Positions 1 to 6,535 of a stretch of 35,152 nt of DNA are shown here, in pieces. The translations under genes were made by a program, and so were the position numbers. The notes under the pieces are model-generated. The model was not told the origin of the DNA. It did not search any database and saw only the letters and a list, made by a program, of their open reading frames with translations. How positions within the stretch are numbered: position 1 is the first letter of the stretch; each line of letters starts with the position of its first letter. This stretch comes from an uncultured Flavobacteriales bacterium (GTDB lineage Bacteria; Bacteroidota; Bacteroidia; Flavobacteriales; UBA1820), in NCBI GenBank assembly GCA_959608625.1, contig CAUHQV010000025.1:1-35152 (forward strand), written 5' to 3'.

Positions 1-20
1 ATTATTTAAATATAGTGAAA

Positions 21-59
21 GCCGGGCGCCATTCAAACTTGTTTGAAAATGGCCGGGGC
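21..59. other. Imperfect inverted repeat at left edge
   Basis: GCCATTCAAAC at 29-39 is followed after two bases by GTTTGAAAATGGC, giving an imperfect hairpin with GC-rich flanks. It lies downstream of rimM on the minus strand. There is no T-run on that side, so it is at best a weak terminator or RNA-processing hairpin. Confidence 0.3.
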
Positions 60-64
60 ATATG

Positions 65-72
65 CAAATATA
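65..72 (-). promoter_or_regulatory. Possible -7 box (TATATTTG on minus strand)
   Basis: The minus strand reads TATATTTG, an exact fit to the Bacteroidota TAnnTTTG box. It would drive a gene to the left of the window. No TTTG box stands at the right distance upstream, so this is weak. Confidence 0.25.
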
Positions 73-132
73 TAAAGATACGGGGCAATATAACGGACCA
101 CGACCGGTAAAAATCCTGCCGTTTTTAGTATG

Positions 133-663
133 TCAGTCCTTCGTATAAATATCTAAAAGCCCTTCGGGAAGATTTAAATAAAGGGTGCGGCCCTTTTTAT
201 CCAGTTTTTCTATAAAATTGTCGACCACCGGCACGAGGATCTCTTTGCCATGAGAGTCTATCTCGAACAAAGGTTGTACAGGGGCGTCGTTCACGCGTTT
301 TACCGTGCCTATTTCCCCGGCAGTTTTATCCACCACCCGATATCCCGTTATCTCGTGGTAGTAGAATTGACCTTCTTTCAAATCCGGCAGGCATTCCATC
401 GGAAGGTACGCCTCGCTGCGGACAAGCCTGCGGGCTTCCTCTTCGGTATCGATCCCTTCCAATTTCATGCGCAGAAACTGCCCGGAAAGGGAAGAACGCT
501 GTATAAAAAAAGGAACCATTGCCTCTGCTCGCTGCAGAAACAATGATTCCATTTGTTCGTAGGCCTCGGGAATGTCGGTATCCAACCGGAGTACCACCTC
601 CCCTTTAAAACCGTGTATCTTGACGATCCTACCTATGTAGAAGTTATCTTCATTCACGCTCAC
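133..663 (-). CDS. rimM: Ribosome maturation factor RimM
   Basis: RimM binds S19 and helps process 16S rRNA and assemble the head of the 30S subunit. The 176-residue length is normal for the family. The N-terminal RimM domain begins with GRIVKIHGFKGEV (residues 11-23). The C-terminal half reads like the PRC-barrel domain (YYHEITGYRVVDKTAGEIGTV, then PLFEIDSHGKEILVPVVDNFI). It lies 19 bp downstream of rpsP on the same strand and is probably cotranscribed with it, which fits its role in 30S assembly. trmD, which often follows rimM in other phyla, is absent at least up to the window edge. The stop codon is TGA at 133-135. The start ATG at 663 is well placed relative to the conserved GRI motif. 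Confidence 0.95.
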   Translation of the reverse strand: MSVNEDNFYIGRIVKIHGFKGEVVLRLDTDIPEAYEQMESLFLQRAEAMVPFFIQRSSLSGQFLRMKLEGIDTEEEARRLVRSEAYLPMECLPDLKEGQFYYHEITGYRVVDKTAGEIGTVKRVNDAPVQPLFEIDSHGKEILVPVVDNFIEKLDKKGRTLYLNLPEGLLDIYTKD

Positions 664-682
664 CGGCCTTTAAAGAGACTTT

Positions 683-1279
683 TTACTCCTGCGGAGCTTT
701 TTCCTCGGCAACCACGTCGGCGGCGGGAGCTTCTTCGGCAGGGGCTTCCTCAGCCTCTACGGGAGCTTCGGTCTCTTCGGTCTCGGCCTCGACAGCTTCA
801 GCCTGAGCCTTAGCGGTTTCAGCGGCAGCGGTTTTGGCAGCGATAGCCTCTGCACGGCGTGCATTGACTTCAGCCTCGGCAGCAACGGATGCGGATTTCT
901 TCTCGGCTTTGGATTTCTCCAGCCCCTGAACCTTTCCGCTCACTTTCTCTTCCTTGGCTTTGAGCCATTCGGCGAATTTCGCATCGGCCACTTCCTGAGT
1001 GAAAGCCCCCTTGAGGACACCTCCGTTGAGGTGCTTCTTGAGCAGGGCACCCTTATAGGAAAGGATACGCGAAGTGGTTAACGTCGGCTGGGCGCCTTTT
1101 TCCAACCAGGCTACGGCCTTGTCCAAATCCAGGACGATGGTTGCAGGGTTGGTGTTGGGGTTGTACGAACCGACTTCCTCGATGAAACGACCGTCGCGTT
1201 TGTCCGTGGAATTGGCTACTACGATCTTGTAGAAAGGCTTTCCTTTCTTACCGTGTCTTTGAAGACGAATTTTTACCAT
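683..1279 (-). CDS. rpsP: 30S ribosomal protein S16 with long Ala/Glu-rich C-terminal tail
   Basis: S16 is a primary assembly protein of the 30S subunit. The N-terminal ~80 residues are classic S16: MVKIRLQRHGKKGKPFYKIV, then DKRDGRFIEEVGSYNPNTNP and a segment ending SYKGALLKKH. The open frame extends upstream to 1327, but the ATG at 1279 gives the canonical MVKIRLQRHG start, so that start is used (198 residues). This is over twice the E. coli length. The extra ~110 residues are low in complexity, first lysine-rich and then a stretch of Ala/Glu with little Lys. Extended S16 tails are familiar in Bacteroidota, but the function of this tail is not known to me. A promoter with a TATCTTTG box lies at 1356-1363, and a 7-bp hairpin sits in the leader at 1297-1315. 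Confidence 0.95.
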   Translation of the reverse strand: MVKIRLQRHGKKGKPFYKIVVANSTDKRDGRFIEEVGSYNPNTNPATIVLDLDKAVAWLEKGAQPTLTTSRILSYKGALLKKHLNGGVLKGAFTQEVADAKFAEWLKAKEEKVSGKVQGLEKSKAEKKSASVAAEAEVNARRAEAIAAKTAAAETAKAQAEAVEAETEETEAPVEAEEAPAEEAPAADVVAEEKAPQE

Positions 1280-1296
1280 TAGTTTTCGTTGTTTTT

Positions 1297-1315
1297 GAAG
1301 GGTTCTCGACCCTTC
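1297..1315 (-). promoter_or_regulatory. Leader hairpin of rpsP
   Basis: GAAGGGT (1297-1303) and ACCCTTC (1309-1315) form a perfect 7-bp stem with a 5-nt loop, 18 bases upstream of the rpsP start. The predicted leader is about 70 nt. It could be an autoregulatory site for the r-protein operon, but this is inferred from position only. It has no adjacent T-run and so is not a terminator. Confidence 0.4.
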
Positions 1316-1355
1316 CGTTAATAACAATTTTGCTTTCTACCCGAGAAAGCGTGGG

Positions 1356-1386
1356 CAAAGATACGATTTTTTTGTTTTTCGGGAAA
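1356..1386 (-). promoter_or_regulatory. Promoter of rpsP-rimM
   Basis: The minus strand carries TATCTTTG (1356-1363), an exact match to TAnnTTTG. TTTC stands 19 bp upstream (1383-1386), matching three of four bases of the -33 box. Transcription would begin near 1351, giving a leader of about 70 nt. Confidence 0.6.
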
Positions 1387-1403
1387 CATTTTGTATATTT
1401 TTG
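1371..1403 (+). promoter_or_regulatory. Promoter of the HD-domain gene, almost touching its start codon
   Basis: TTTG (1371-1374) and TATTTTTG (1396-1403) are separated by 21 bp, which fits the Bacteroidota consensus. The ATG at 1412 is only 8 bases after the box, so the mRNA would have a leader of only a few bases. The site overlaps the divergent rpsP promoter. Confidence 0.55.
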
Positions 1404-1411
1404 CCTTGATT

Positions 1412-2005
1412 ATGAACATACAAATCCTTCTCGCCAAAGTAAAGGCGTACCACAGCGGGGAAAATTCGGGCCATGATTTCTCCCACATCCAGCGGGTGTT
1501 GAACAACGCGCTGAAAATAGGCCGTGCCTATTCCGAGGCCGACCAGGACGTGATCAAAGCCGCTGCCCTGCTGCACGACGTGGCCGACCACAAACTGGTT
1601 TCCCCCGGAAAGACGGACGAAACACTGGCGATGACGCGCCTGTGGCTCGAAGAAGCCGGAGCGGAACCCACCCAGACAAAAAAAGTGATGCACATCTGCA
1701 CCAACCTCTCTTTCTCCACCTCGTCGACCAACCAGCCCCTGCCCATCGAAGGACAGATCGTACAGGATGCCGACCGCCTCGATGCCCTGGGCGCGATAGG
1801 TATTGCCCGGGCGTTCGCCTACGGAGGAGCGCACGGGCGGGAGATGTACCGAGAAGGCTCGAAAAACGATACCGTCAGCCATTTTTACGACAAACTCCTG
1901 CGCCTGAAAGACCTGATGAACACCCGGCAGGGGCGCCGTATGGCCCGCCAGCGACACCGGTTTACCGAATCGTTCCTCGACGAATTTTTAAAGGAATATT
2001 TATAG
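1412..2005 (+). CDS. HD-domain phosphohydrolase (YedJ-like)
   Basis: A metal-dependent hydrolase of the HD superfamily, 197 residues. The metal-binding signature is complete: H21 and H25 in GHDFSHIQRV, the HD pair in ALLHDVADHK (55-56), and Asp residues in QDADRLDALGAIGIARAF (118-135). The GHDFSH start and the DADRLDALGA block resemble the small soluble YedJ-type HD proteins, whose substrates (possibly nucleotides) are mostly unproven. The frame is open to a TTG at 1391, but that lies inside the promoter, so the ATG at 1412 is preferred. It runs divergently from rpsP and convergently to bcp. There is no signal peptide or membrane segment, so it should be cytoplasmic. Confidence 0.85.
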   Translation: MNIQILLAKVKAYHSGENSGHDFSHIQRVLNNALKIGRAYSEADQDVIKAAALLHDVADHKLVSPGKTDETLAMTRLWLEEAGAEPTQTKKVMHICTNLSFSTSSTNQPLPIEGQIVQDADRLDALGAIGIARAFAYGGAHGREMYREGSKNDTVSHFYDKLLRLKDLMNTRQGRRMARQRHRFTESFLDEFLKEYL

Positions 2006-2051
2006 CCCGAATATCACCCCATGCGAGGTATTAAGCCCCTTGTTTGTTCCC

Positions 2052-2094
2052 AATAAAAAATCCCGGCAGGCACCTGGAAGGCGACTGCCGGGAT
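2052..2094 (-). terminator. Terminator of bcp
   Basis: ATCCCGGCAG (2060-2069) and CTGCCGGGAT (2085-2094) pair perfectly over 10 bp. On the minus strand the hairpin is followed by a run of six T. It lies about 50 bp past the bcp stop. On the plus strand no T-run follows, so it serves the HD gene less well. Confidence 0.8.
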
Positions 2095-2145
2095 CATAGT
2101 TATATAAATGGGTCTGGATTAGTCTGGTTAAGGTTTGGATTGGCT

Positions 2146-2592
2146 CTATTTCAGGATTTGGGCCGTAGAGGCTTTGGTATCTACTTTCTTGATAATATCG
2201 ATAATGGTTCCGTTTTCATCGATCACATACGTTTTACGAAGCGTACCCATCGTCTTTTTCCCGTACATGTTCTTTTCTCCCCACGCATCGTACGCTTTCA
2301 GTATCTCCAAATCGGGGTCGGCGACAAGGGGAAAAGGAAGCGAATACTTTTCGGAGAATTTCTTATGGGATTCTTCGCTATCTTTGCTTACTCCTACCAC
2401 AGCATACCCCTGTGAGAGAAAACGATGGTAGTTGTCCCTGAAATCGCAGGCCTCCGCCGTACATCCGGGCGTATTGTCCTTGGGATAAAAATAGAGAACC
2501 AGCTTTCGGCCTTTAAAATCGGCCAGGCTCACCGGATTCCCTTGCGTATCCCGCCCCGAAAATTGCGGGGCCTTGTCTCCTACTTTCAGCAT
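2146..2592 (-). CDS. bcp: Thioredoxin-dependent peroxiredoxin, BCP/PrxQ type
   Basis: Reduces hydrogen peroxide and organic hydroperoxides with electrons from thioredoxin. At 148 residues it is typical for the family. The peroxidatic cysteine is C44 in YPKDNTPGCTAEACDF and the likely resolving cysteine is C49, the spacing of atypical two-Cys BCP enzymes. The conserved VVGVSKDS segment and a C-terminal KTYVIDENGTI strand complete the thioredoxin fold. There is no signal peptide, so it acts in the cytoplasm. It is transcribed alone: its own promoter lies at 2678-2708 and a strong terminator follows the stop. Confidence 0.96.
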   Translation of the reverse strand: MLKVGDKAPQFSGRDTQGNPVSLADFKGRKLVLYFYPKDNTPGCTAEACDFRDNYHRFLSQGYAVVGVSKDSEESHKKFSEKYSLPFPLVADPDLEILKAYDAWGEKNMYGKKTMGTLRKTYVIDENGTIIDIIKKVDTKASTAQILK

Positions 2593-2677
2593 TCGTCAGA
2601 TTTAGTTAATCAATTAAAGTTTTTAGGTTTGGGTTACTTTTAAAAATAAGGTTTGGTTTAGTTCTATCTTTCGTTAT

Positions 2678-2708
2678 CAAATGTATTTATAAAACACCGG
2701 ACTACAAA
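2678..2708 (-). promoter_or_regulatory. Promoter of bcp
   Basis: The minus strand reads TTTG (2705-2708), a 19-bp spacer, then TACATTTG (2678-2685). Both boxes match the Bacteroidota consensus exactly. Transcription would start near 2673, leaving a leader of about 80 nt. Confidence 0.7.
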
Positions 2709-2871
2709 GCGATCCTAATTTTTTATACACATGGCCGGAATAGTTATTTTCTATTATCATAAAAGAAACAACAAGACAGAAAAACGGAAAATACCCCCGG
2801 ATTCGGGTAAAAACAGATGGGCGATAAGTAAAGTAAGGAAAAACCTGCAAATTTCTTCGTCCTTTTCATTA

Positions 2872-2912
2872 TAAAAAAAAGTAATGGCTCGACTTGCAGT
2901 CGAGCCATTACT
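2872..2912 (-). terminator. Terminator of leuS
   Basis: AGTAATGGCTCGAC (2880-2893) and GTCGAGCCATTACT (2899-2912) form a perfect 14-bp stem with a 5-nt loop. On the minus strand it is followed by eight T. It begins 22 bp past the leuS stop. Confidence 0.9.
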
Positions 2913-2933
2913 AAAAACCCATTCCTAATAGGT

Positions 2934-5690
2934 CTAAACTACAATATTGATGATCCTGCCAGGAACAACCACCACCCTTTTTATCGTCTCTCCGCGAAGG
3001 GCGGCTTCCAGGCGTTCGTCCGTACGGACCGCAGCTTCAACCTGCTCCGGAGTATACGAAAGATCGTATTCGGCTTTGAACCGGAGCTTGCCGCGCACCA
3101 TCACAGGGTATTCGAAGGTGGTTTCCTCCAGATGTTTTTCATCGGCCTGCGGGTAGGGTTGATGTGTCACACTGTCCGTATGCCCCATTCCGTGCCACAA
3201 TTCCTCGGCAATATGGGGAGCAAACGGGGAAACGAGAATAGCCAATGGTTCTAGGACGGCCCGTTTATGACAGTCTTTTAGTTCGTTGACCGCGATCATG
3301 AAAGCGCTTACCGAAGTGTTGAACGAGAAGTTCTCGATATCCTCGGAAACTTTTTTGATAACCTTGTGCAAGGACTTCAATTCCTCTGCCGTGGGTTTTT
3401 CATCCGTGACGATGCTTCCGTCGCGGCCGAAATAGAGCTTCCAAAGTTTTTTCAGGAACGAATAAACCCCGCTGATCCCTTCGGTCTTCCAGGGCTTGGA
3501 CTGCTCGAGCGGGCCGAGGAACATTTCATACAGGCGCAGCGTATCCGCACCGTAGCTTTCCACCACATCGTCGGGATTGACCACGTTGAATTTGGACTTG
3601 GACATCTTTTCGATCTCCGAGCCGCAGACGTAACGCCCGTCGTCCTCCAAAATAAATTCTGCATCGGCATATTCAGGGCGCCATTTTTTAAAGCCTTCCA
3701 CGTCCAATACGTTATTTTGCACCAGCGACACATCCGCATGGAGTGCGGTAGTCTGGTACTGGTCTTTCTTTCCGACCGAAACGAACGTATTCGTCCCGTT
3801 GATGCGGTAGACGAACGCCGACGTACCGAGGATCATCCCTTGGTTGATGAGCTTTTGGAAAGGCTCCTCCGTAGGTGCGATCCCGATATCGTGCAGGAAC
3901 TTGTGCCAGAAACGGGAATACAGCAAATGCCCGGTCGCGTGTTCCGAACCGCCTATATAGAGGTCTACGTCGCGCCAGTAGGCAATAGCTTCGGGCGAAG
4001 CAAGGGCTTTCCCGTCGTGCGGATCCATATACCGGATGAAATACCAGGAAGACCCGGCCCATCCGGGCATCGTGTTGAGCTCCATCGGGTATCCGTCCGG
4101 CGATTTCCAGTCTTTGGCATTGCCCAACGGCGGCTCGCCCGTTTCGGTAGGCAGGTATTTATCCACCTCCGGCAGGAGAACCGGCAGGTATTTTTCATCC
4201 AGCATATAAGGAATGCCGTCTTTGTAGTACACTGGGAATGGCTCGCCCCAATAACGCTGGCGGGAGAACACTGCATCGCGCATACGGAACTGTATTTTCC
4301 CTTTTCCGCGGCGCATCTCTTCGAGTTTTTCCACGACTTTGCGCACGGCGGTCTGATAATCGGCCCCCTGAATGAAATCGTGGATATAAATACCATCTTT
4401 GCCCGTATAGGCTTCCTGGGAAATATCCTTGCCTTTTACGATCGGGATGATGGGAATATCGAAATGTTTGGCAAATGCGTAATCGCGGGTATCGCCCGCC
4501 GGAACAGCCATCACCGCCCCCGTGCCATAACCGGCCAGCACATAATCCCCGATGTAAATAGGTATCTGCACCCCGGTAAAAGGATGTACGGCATAGGCTC
4601 CGGTAAATACCCCGCTGATACGGCCTACGTCGGCCATGCGCTCGCGTTCGGAGCGTACGGATGTCTGGCGGACGTATTCGGCAACGGCTTCCCGCTGCTC
4701 GGGCGTGGTGATCTCGCGCACCAGGGGATGTTCCGGGGCGAGGGTCATAAACGTAATGCCGAATATCGTGTCGGGCCGCGTGGTGAATATCTCGAATTTG
4801 TTGTCCGTACCGGCCACGTCGAACCAGATGGCCGCCCCTTCCGAGCGTCCGATCCAGTAACGCTGCGATTCCTTGAGCGAATCGGGCCAGTCTATCGTAT
4901 CCAGCCCGTCGAGCAGGCGCTGGGCGTACGCGGTAATGCGCATACTCCACTGGAGCATGCTTTTACGTTCCACCGGGAAGCCGCCCCGTTCGGACAGCCC
5001 GTCCTTTATCTCGTCGTTGGCCAGCACGGTACCCAATCCGGGGCACCAGTTGACCACCGCTTCGCTCAGGTATGTCAGGCGGTATTTGGACAGTATCTCA
5101 TACTTCCGGCGTCCGTCGAATTCTTTCCACTGCCGGGCTGTGAAGAACGGCACGTCGTCGTCCGAAGCGGCATCGACCGTACTGTTCCCCTCTTTTTCAA
5201 AGACAGCTTCCAGATCGGCGATAGGCCGGGCTTTGTTCGCTATATTGTCGTACCACGAATTGTACAGCTGGATAAATATCCACTGCGTCCACCGGTAATA
5301 CTCCGGTTCGCAGGTGCGCACCTCCCGGTCCCAATCGAACGACAGGCCTATCAGGTCGAGCTGCGAGCGGTAACGGTTTATATTCTCTTCGGTGGTAATG
5401 GCCGGATGCTGTCCCGTCTGGATGGCATACTGTTCGGCCGGAAGCCCGAAAGCGTCGTACCCCATCGGATGCAGCACATTAAACCCCTTATGGCGTTTGT
5501 ACCGCGCATAGATGTCGGAGGCGATATAGCCCAGCGGGTGGCCGACGTGCAACCCCGCCCCCGAAGGGTACGGGAACATATCCAGCACATAATACTTCGG
5601 GAGCGAAGTGTCGTTGTGCGTGGCATACGTTTTGTGGGCCGCCCAATAATTGCGCCATTTGCTTTCGATTTCCTTGTGGTTGTAATCCAT
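2934..5690 (-). CDS. leuS: Leucyl-tRNA synthetase
   Basis: Charges tRNA-Leu with leucine; class I synthetase, 918 residues, longer than the ~860 of E. coli. The class I signature is HVGH (residues 48-51, in PYPSGAGLHVGHPLGY) and the second is KMSKS (695-699). The CP1 editing domain shows TTRPDTIFGITF and GTGAVMAVPAGDTRDYAFA. In the latter, the segment that is often PxHDxRD reads AGDTRD, keeping the conserved Asp, so editing is probably intact. The C-terminal anticodon-binding part ends with VVVPGRIINIVV. It is monocistronic, with its own promoter (5736-5767) and a strong terminator. The ATG at 5690 opens with MDYNHKEIESKWRNYW, the usual N-terminus. Confidence 0.97.
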   Translation of the reverse strand: MDYNHKEIESKWRNYWAAHKTYATHNDTSLPKYYVLDMFPYPSGAGLHVGHPLGYIASDIYARYKRHKGFNVLHPMGYDAFGLPAEQYAIQTGQHPAITTEENINRYRSQLDLIGLSFDWDREVRTCEPEYYRWTQWIFIQLYNSWYDNIANKARPIADLEAVFEKEGNSTVDAASDDDVPFFTARQWKEFDGRRKYEILSKYRLTYLSEAVVNWCPGLGTVLANDEIKDGLSERGGFPVERKSMLQWSMRITAYAQRLLDGLDTIDWPDSLKESQRYWIGRSEGAAIWFDVAGTDNKFEIFTTRPDTIFGITFMTLAPEHPLVREITTPEQREAVAEYVRQTSVRSERERMADVGRISGVFTGAYAVHPFTGVQIPIYIGDYVLAGYGTGAVMAVPAGDTRDYAFAKHFDIPIIPIVKGKDISQEAYTGKDGIYIHDFIQGADYQTAVRKVVEKLEEMRRGKGKIQFRMRDAVFSRQRYWGEPFPVYYKDGIPYMLDEKYLPVLLPEVDKYLPTETGEPPLGNAKDWKSPDGYPMELNTMPGWAGSSWYFIRYMDPHDGKALASPEAIAYWRDVDLYIGGSEHATGHLLYSRFWHKFLHDIGIAPTEEPFQKLINQGMILGTSAFVYRINGTNTFVSVGKKDQYQTTALHADVSLVQNNVLDVEGFKKWRPEYADAEFILEDDGRYVCGSEIEKMSKSKFNVVNPDDVVESYGADTLRLYEMFLGPLEQSKPWKTEGISGVYSFLKKLWKLYFGRDGSIVTDEKPTAEELKSLHKVIKKVSEDIENFSFNTSVSAFMIAVNELKDCHKRAVLEPLAILVSPFAPHIAEELWHGMGHTDSVTHQPYPQADEKHLEETTFEYPVMVRGKLRFKAEYDLSYTPEQVEAAVRTDERLEAALRGETIKRVVVVPGRIINIVV

Positions 5691-5735
5691 CTTCTGTCTC
5701 GTTTAGGATGAAACTGTCTTTTTTCTAATAACCTG

Positions 5736-5767
5736 CAAATTTACACAAACCCATCCAACCGCCCAAA
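5736..5767 (-). promoter_or_regulatory. Promoter of leuS
   Basis: The minus strand has TTTG (5764-5767), a 20-bp spacer and TAAATTTG (5736-5743). Both boxes fit the Bacteroidota consensus exactly. The predicted leader is about 40 nt. Confidence 0.7.
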
Positions 5768-5834
5768 GCTTATGGGGAATATGTTTCAGATAATGCTTAT
5801 ATTAGCGGGCATAAAACAAAAGACAAGAGAGATT

Positions 5835-6455
5835 ATGAAACCATTGAACCTCAGCGGAAAGATCCTCGTCATCCCGATGGCGTCCCTTCCGCAAAAGACC
5901 AAAGACGCTATTCAGCAGGAAGACGGCATGCAGGCAGCTTTCGGCACGAACATATTCGTATACGCCACCGGCCGCGTCTTTTCCGGATGCTGCTGTGGGC
6001 ACCATCACGGGGAAGGCGAACACCACCACCATGACCATGAAGAAGGGCACGAGTGCTGCGGTGGCCATCACCACCACGAGCACGAAGAAGGACACGAGTG
6101 CTGCGGGGGACATCATCACCACGAGCACGAAGAGGGGCACGAATGCTGCGGGGGACATCATCACCACGAGCACGGATATAATGCCGACGAGGCCGATGAA
6201 ACCTATTTCGGGCAGGAAGACCTGGCCTACGGCAAGGACGAACCGATCCTGGAAACGATAGACGACAACCTGCTGCTGGTGATCAACGAGCCGGTCGCGA
6301 TTGTCAACACTTCGGATGCTGAGCGCATCGGTTTCGATGCTGCCGCGGCCAAATACTTCGAACTGCCGCCCGACGGTATTACGCTGGTTCCGGGGAAAGA
6401 TGTGGATAAAGAAGGATTCCAGACCGGCCCGATCAGCATCCAGCTCAAAGATTAA
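5835..6455 (+). CDS. His/Cys-rich repeat protein, putative metal-binding protein
   Basis: I do not recognise this family. The 206-residue protein has no signal peptide or membrane segment and should be cytoplasmic. An N-terminal block (1-50, MKPLNLSGKILVIPMASLPQ onward) and a C-terminal block (about 118-206) flank a His/Cys-rich insert. The insert starts GCCCGHHHGEGEHHHHDH and continues with three identical copies of EEGHECCGGHHHHEH (residues 69-83, 84-98, 99-113). Clustered His, vicinal Cys and Glu suggest binding of Ni, Zn, Co or Cu, for storage, buffering or delivery. That role is inferred from composition alone. The frame continues upstream to 5772, but the ATG at 5835 follows a plausible leader and opens a hydrophilic N-terminus. 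The gene is divergent from leuS and followed by a hairpin terminator. A -7-like TATGTTTC at 5780-5787 is imperfect. Confidence 0.75.
   Translation: MKPLNLSGKILVIPMASLPQKTKDAIQQEDGMQAAFGTNIFVYATGRVFSGCCCGHHHGEGEHHHHDHEEGHECCGGHHHHEHEEGHECCGGHHHHEHEEGHECCGGHHHHEHGYNADEADETYFGQEDLAYGKDEPILETIDDNLLLVINEPVAIVNTSDAERIGFDAAAAKYFELPPDGITLVPGKDVDKEGFQTGPISIQLKD
6039..6173 (+). repeat. Three in-frame 45-bp tandem repeats
   Basis: Copies at 6039-6083, 6084-6128 and 6129-6173 encode the same 15 residues (EEGHECCGGHHHHEH). They differ from each other only at synonymous positions, such as GGA/GGG Gly and GAG/GAA Glu codons. This suggests duplication followed by selection to keep the amino acid sequence. 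Confidence 0.95.
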
Positions 6456-6486
6456 ACCTCACGTGCCCGATGAGCGCAAAACAAAA

Positions 6487-6516
6487 GCGGCGGCCTCAAA
6501 AGGCTGCCGCTTTTTA
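6487..6516. terminator. Bidirectional terminator between the His-rich gene and the 7TM-HD gene
   Basis: GCGGCGGCCT (6488-6497) pairs with AGGCTGCCGC (6501-6510) with one wobble pair. T-rich tracts lie on both sides (TTTTTATTTT on plus; TTTTGTTTT on minus). The two flanking genes converge here. Confidence 0.75.
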
Positions 6517-6535
6517 TTTTCAGTACAGAAAAATA

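Larger units (their letters stand above)
2593..2933. other. Intergenic region between leuS and bcp
   Basis: This 341-bp AT-rich stretch holds the bcp promoter (2678-2708) and the leuS terminator (2872-2912). A variant of the motif AGGTTTGG appears twice at 2630-2656. An open frame of 47 codons (2731-2874, plus strand) ends inside the terminator region and has no recognisable domain or nearby promoter box. I see no RNA gene. Confidence 0.6.

Noticed and set aside
3366..5711. 781-codon open frame on the plus strand opposite leuS
   Set aside because: Shadow of leuS: its translation has no domain and its codon pattern mirrors the minus-strand gene, which has complete synthetase motifs.
5802..6173. 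123-codon minus-strand frame over the His-rich gene, reading as a hydrophobic Val/Met repeat
   Set aside because: It is the antisense of the His/Cys codon repeat, so the hydrophobic pattern is an artefact.
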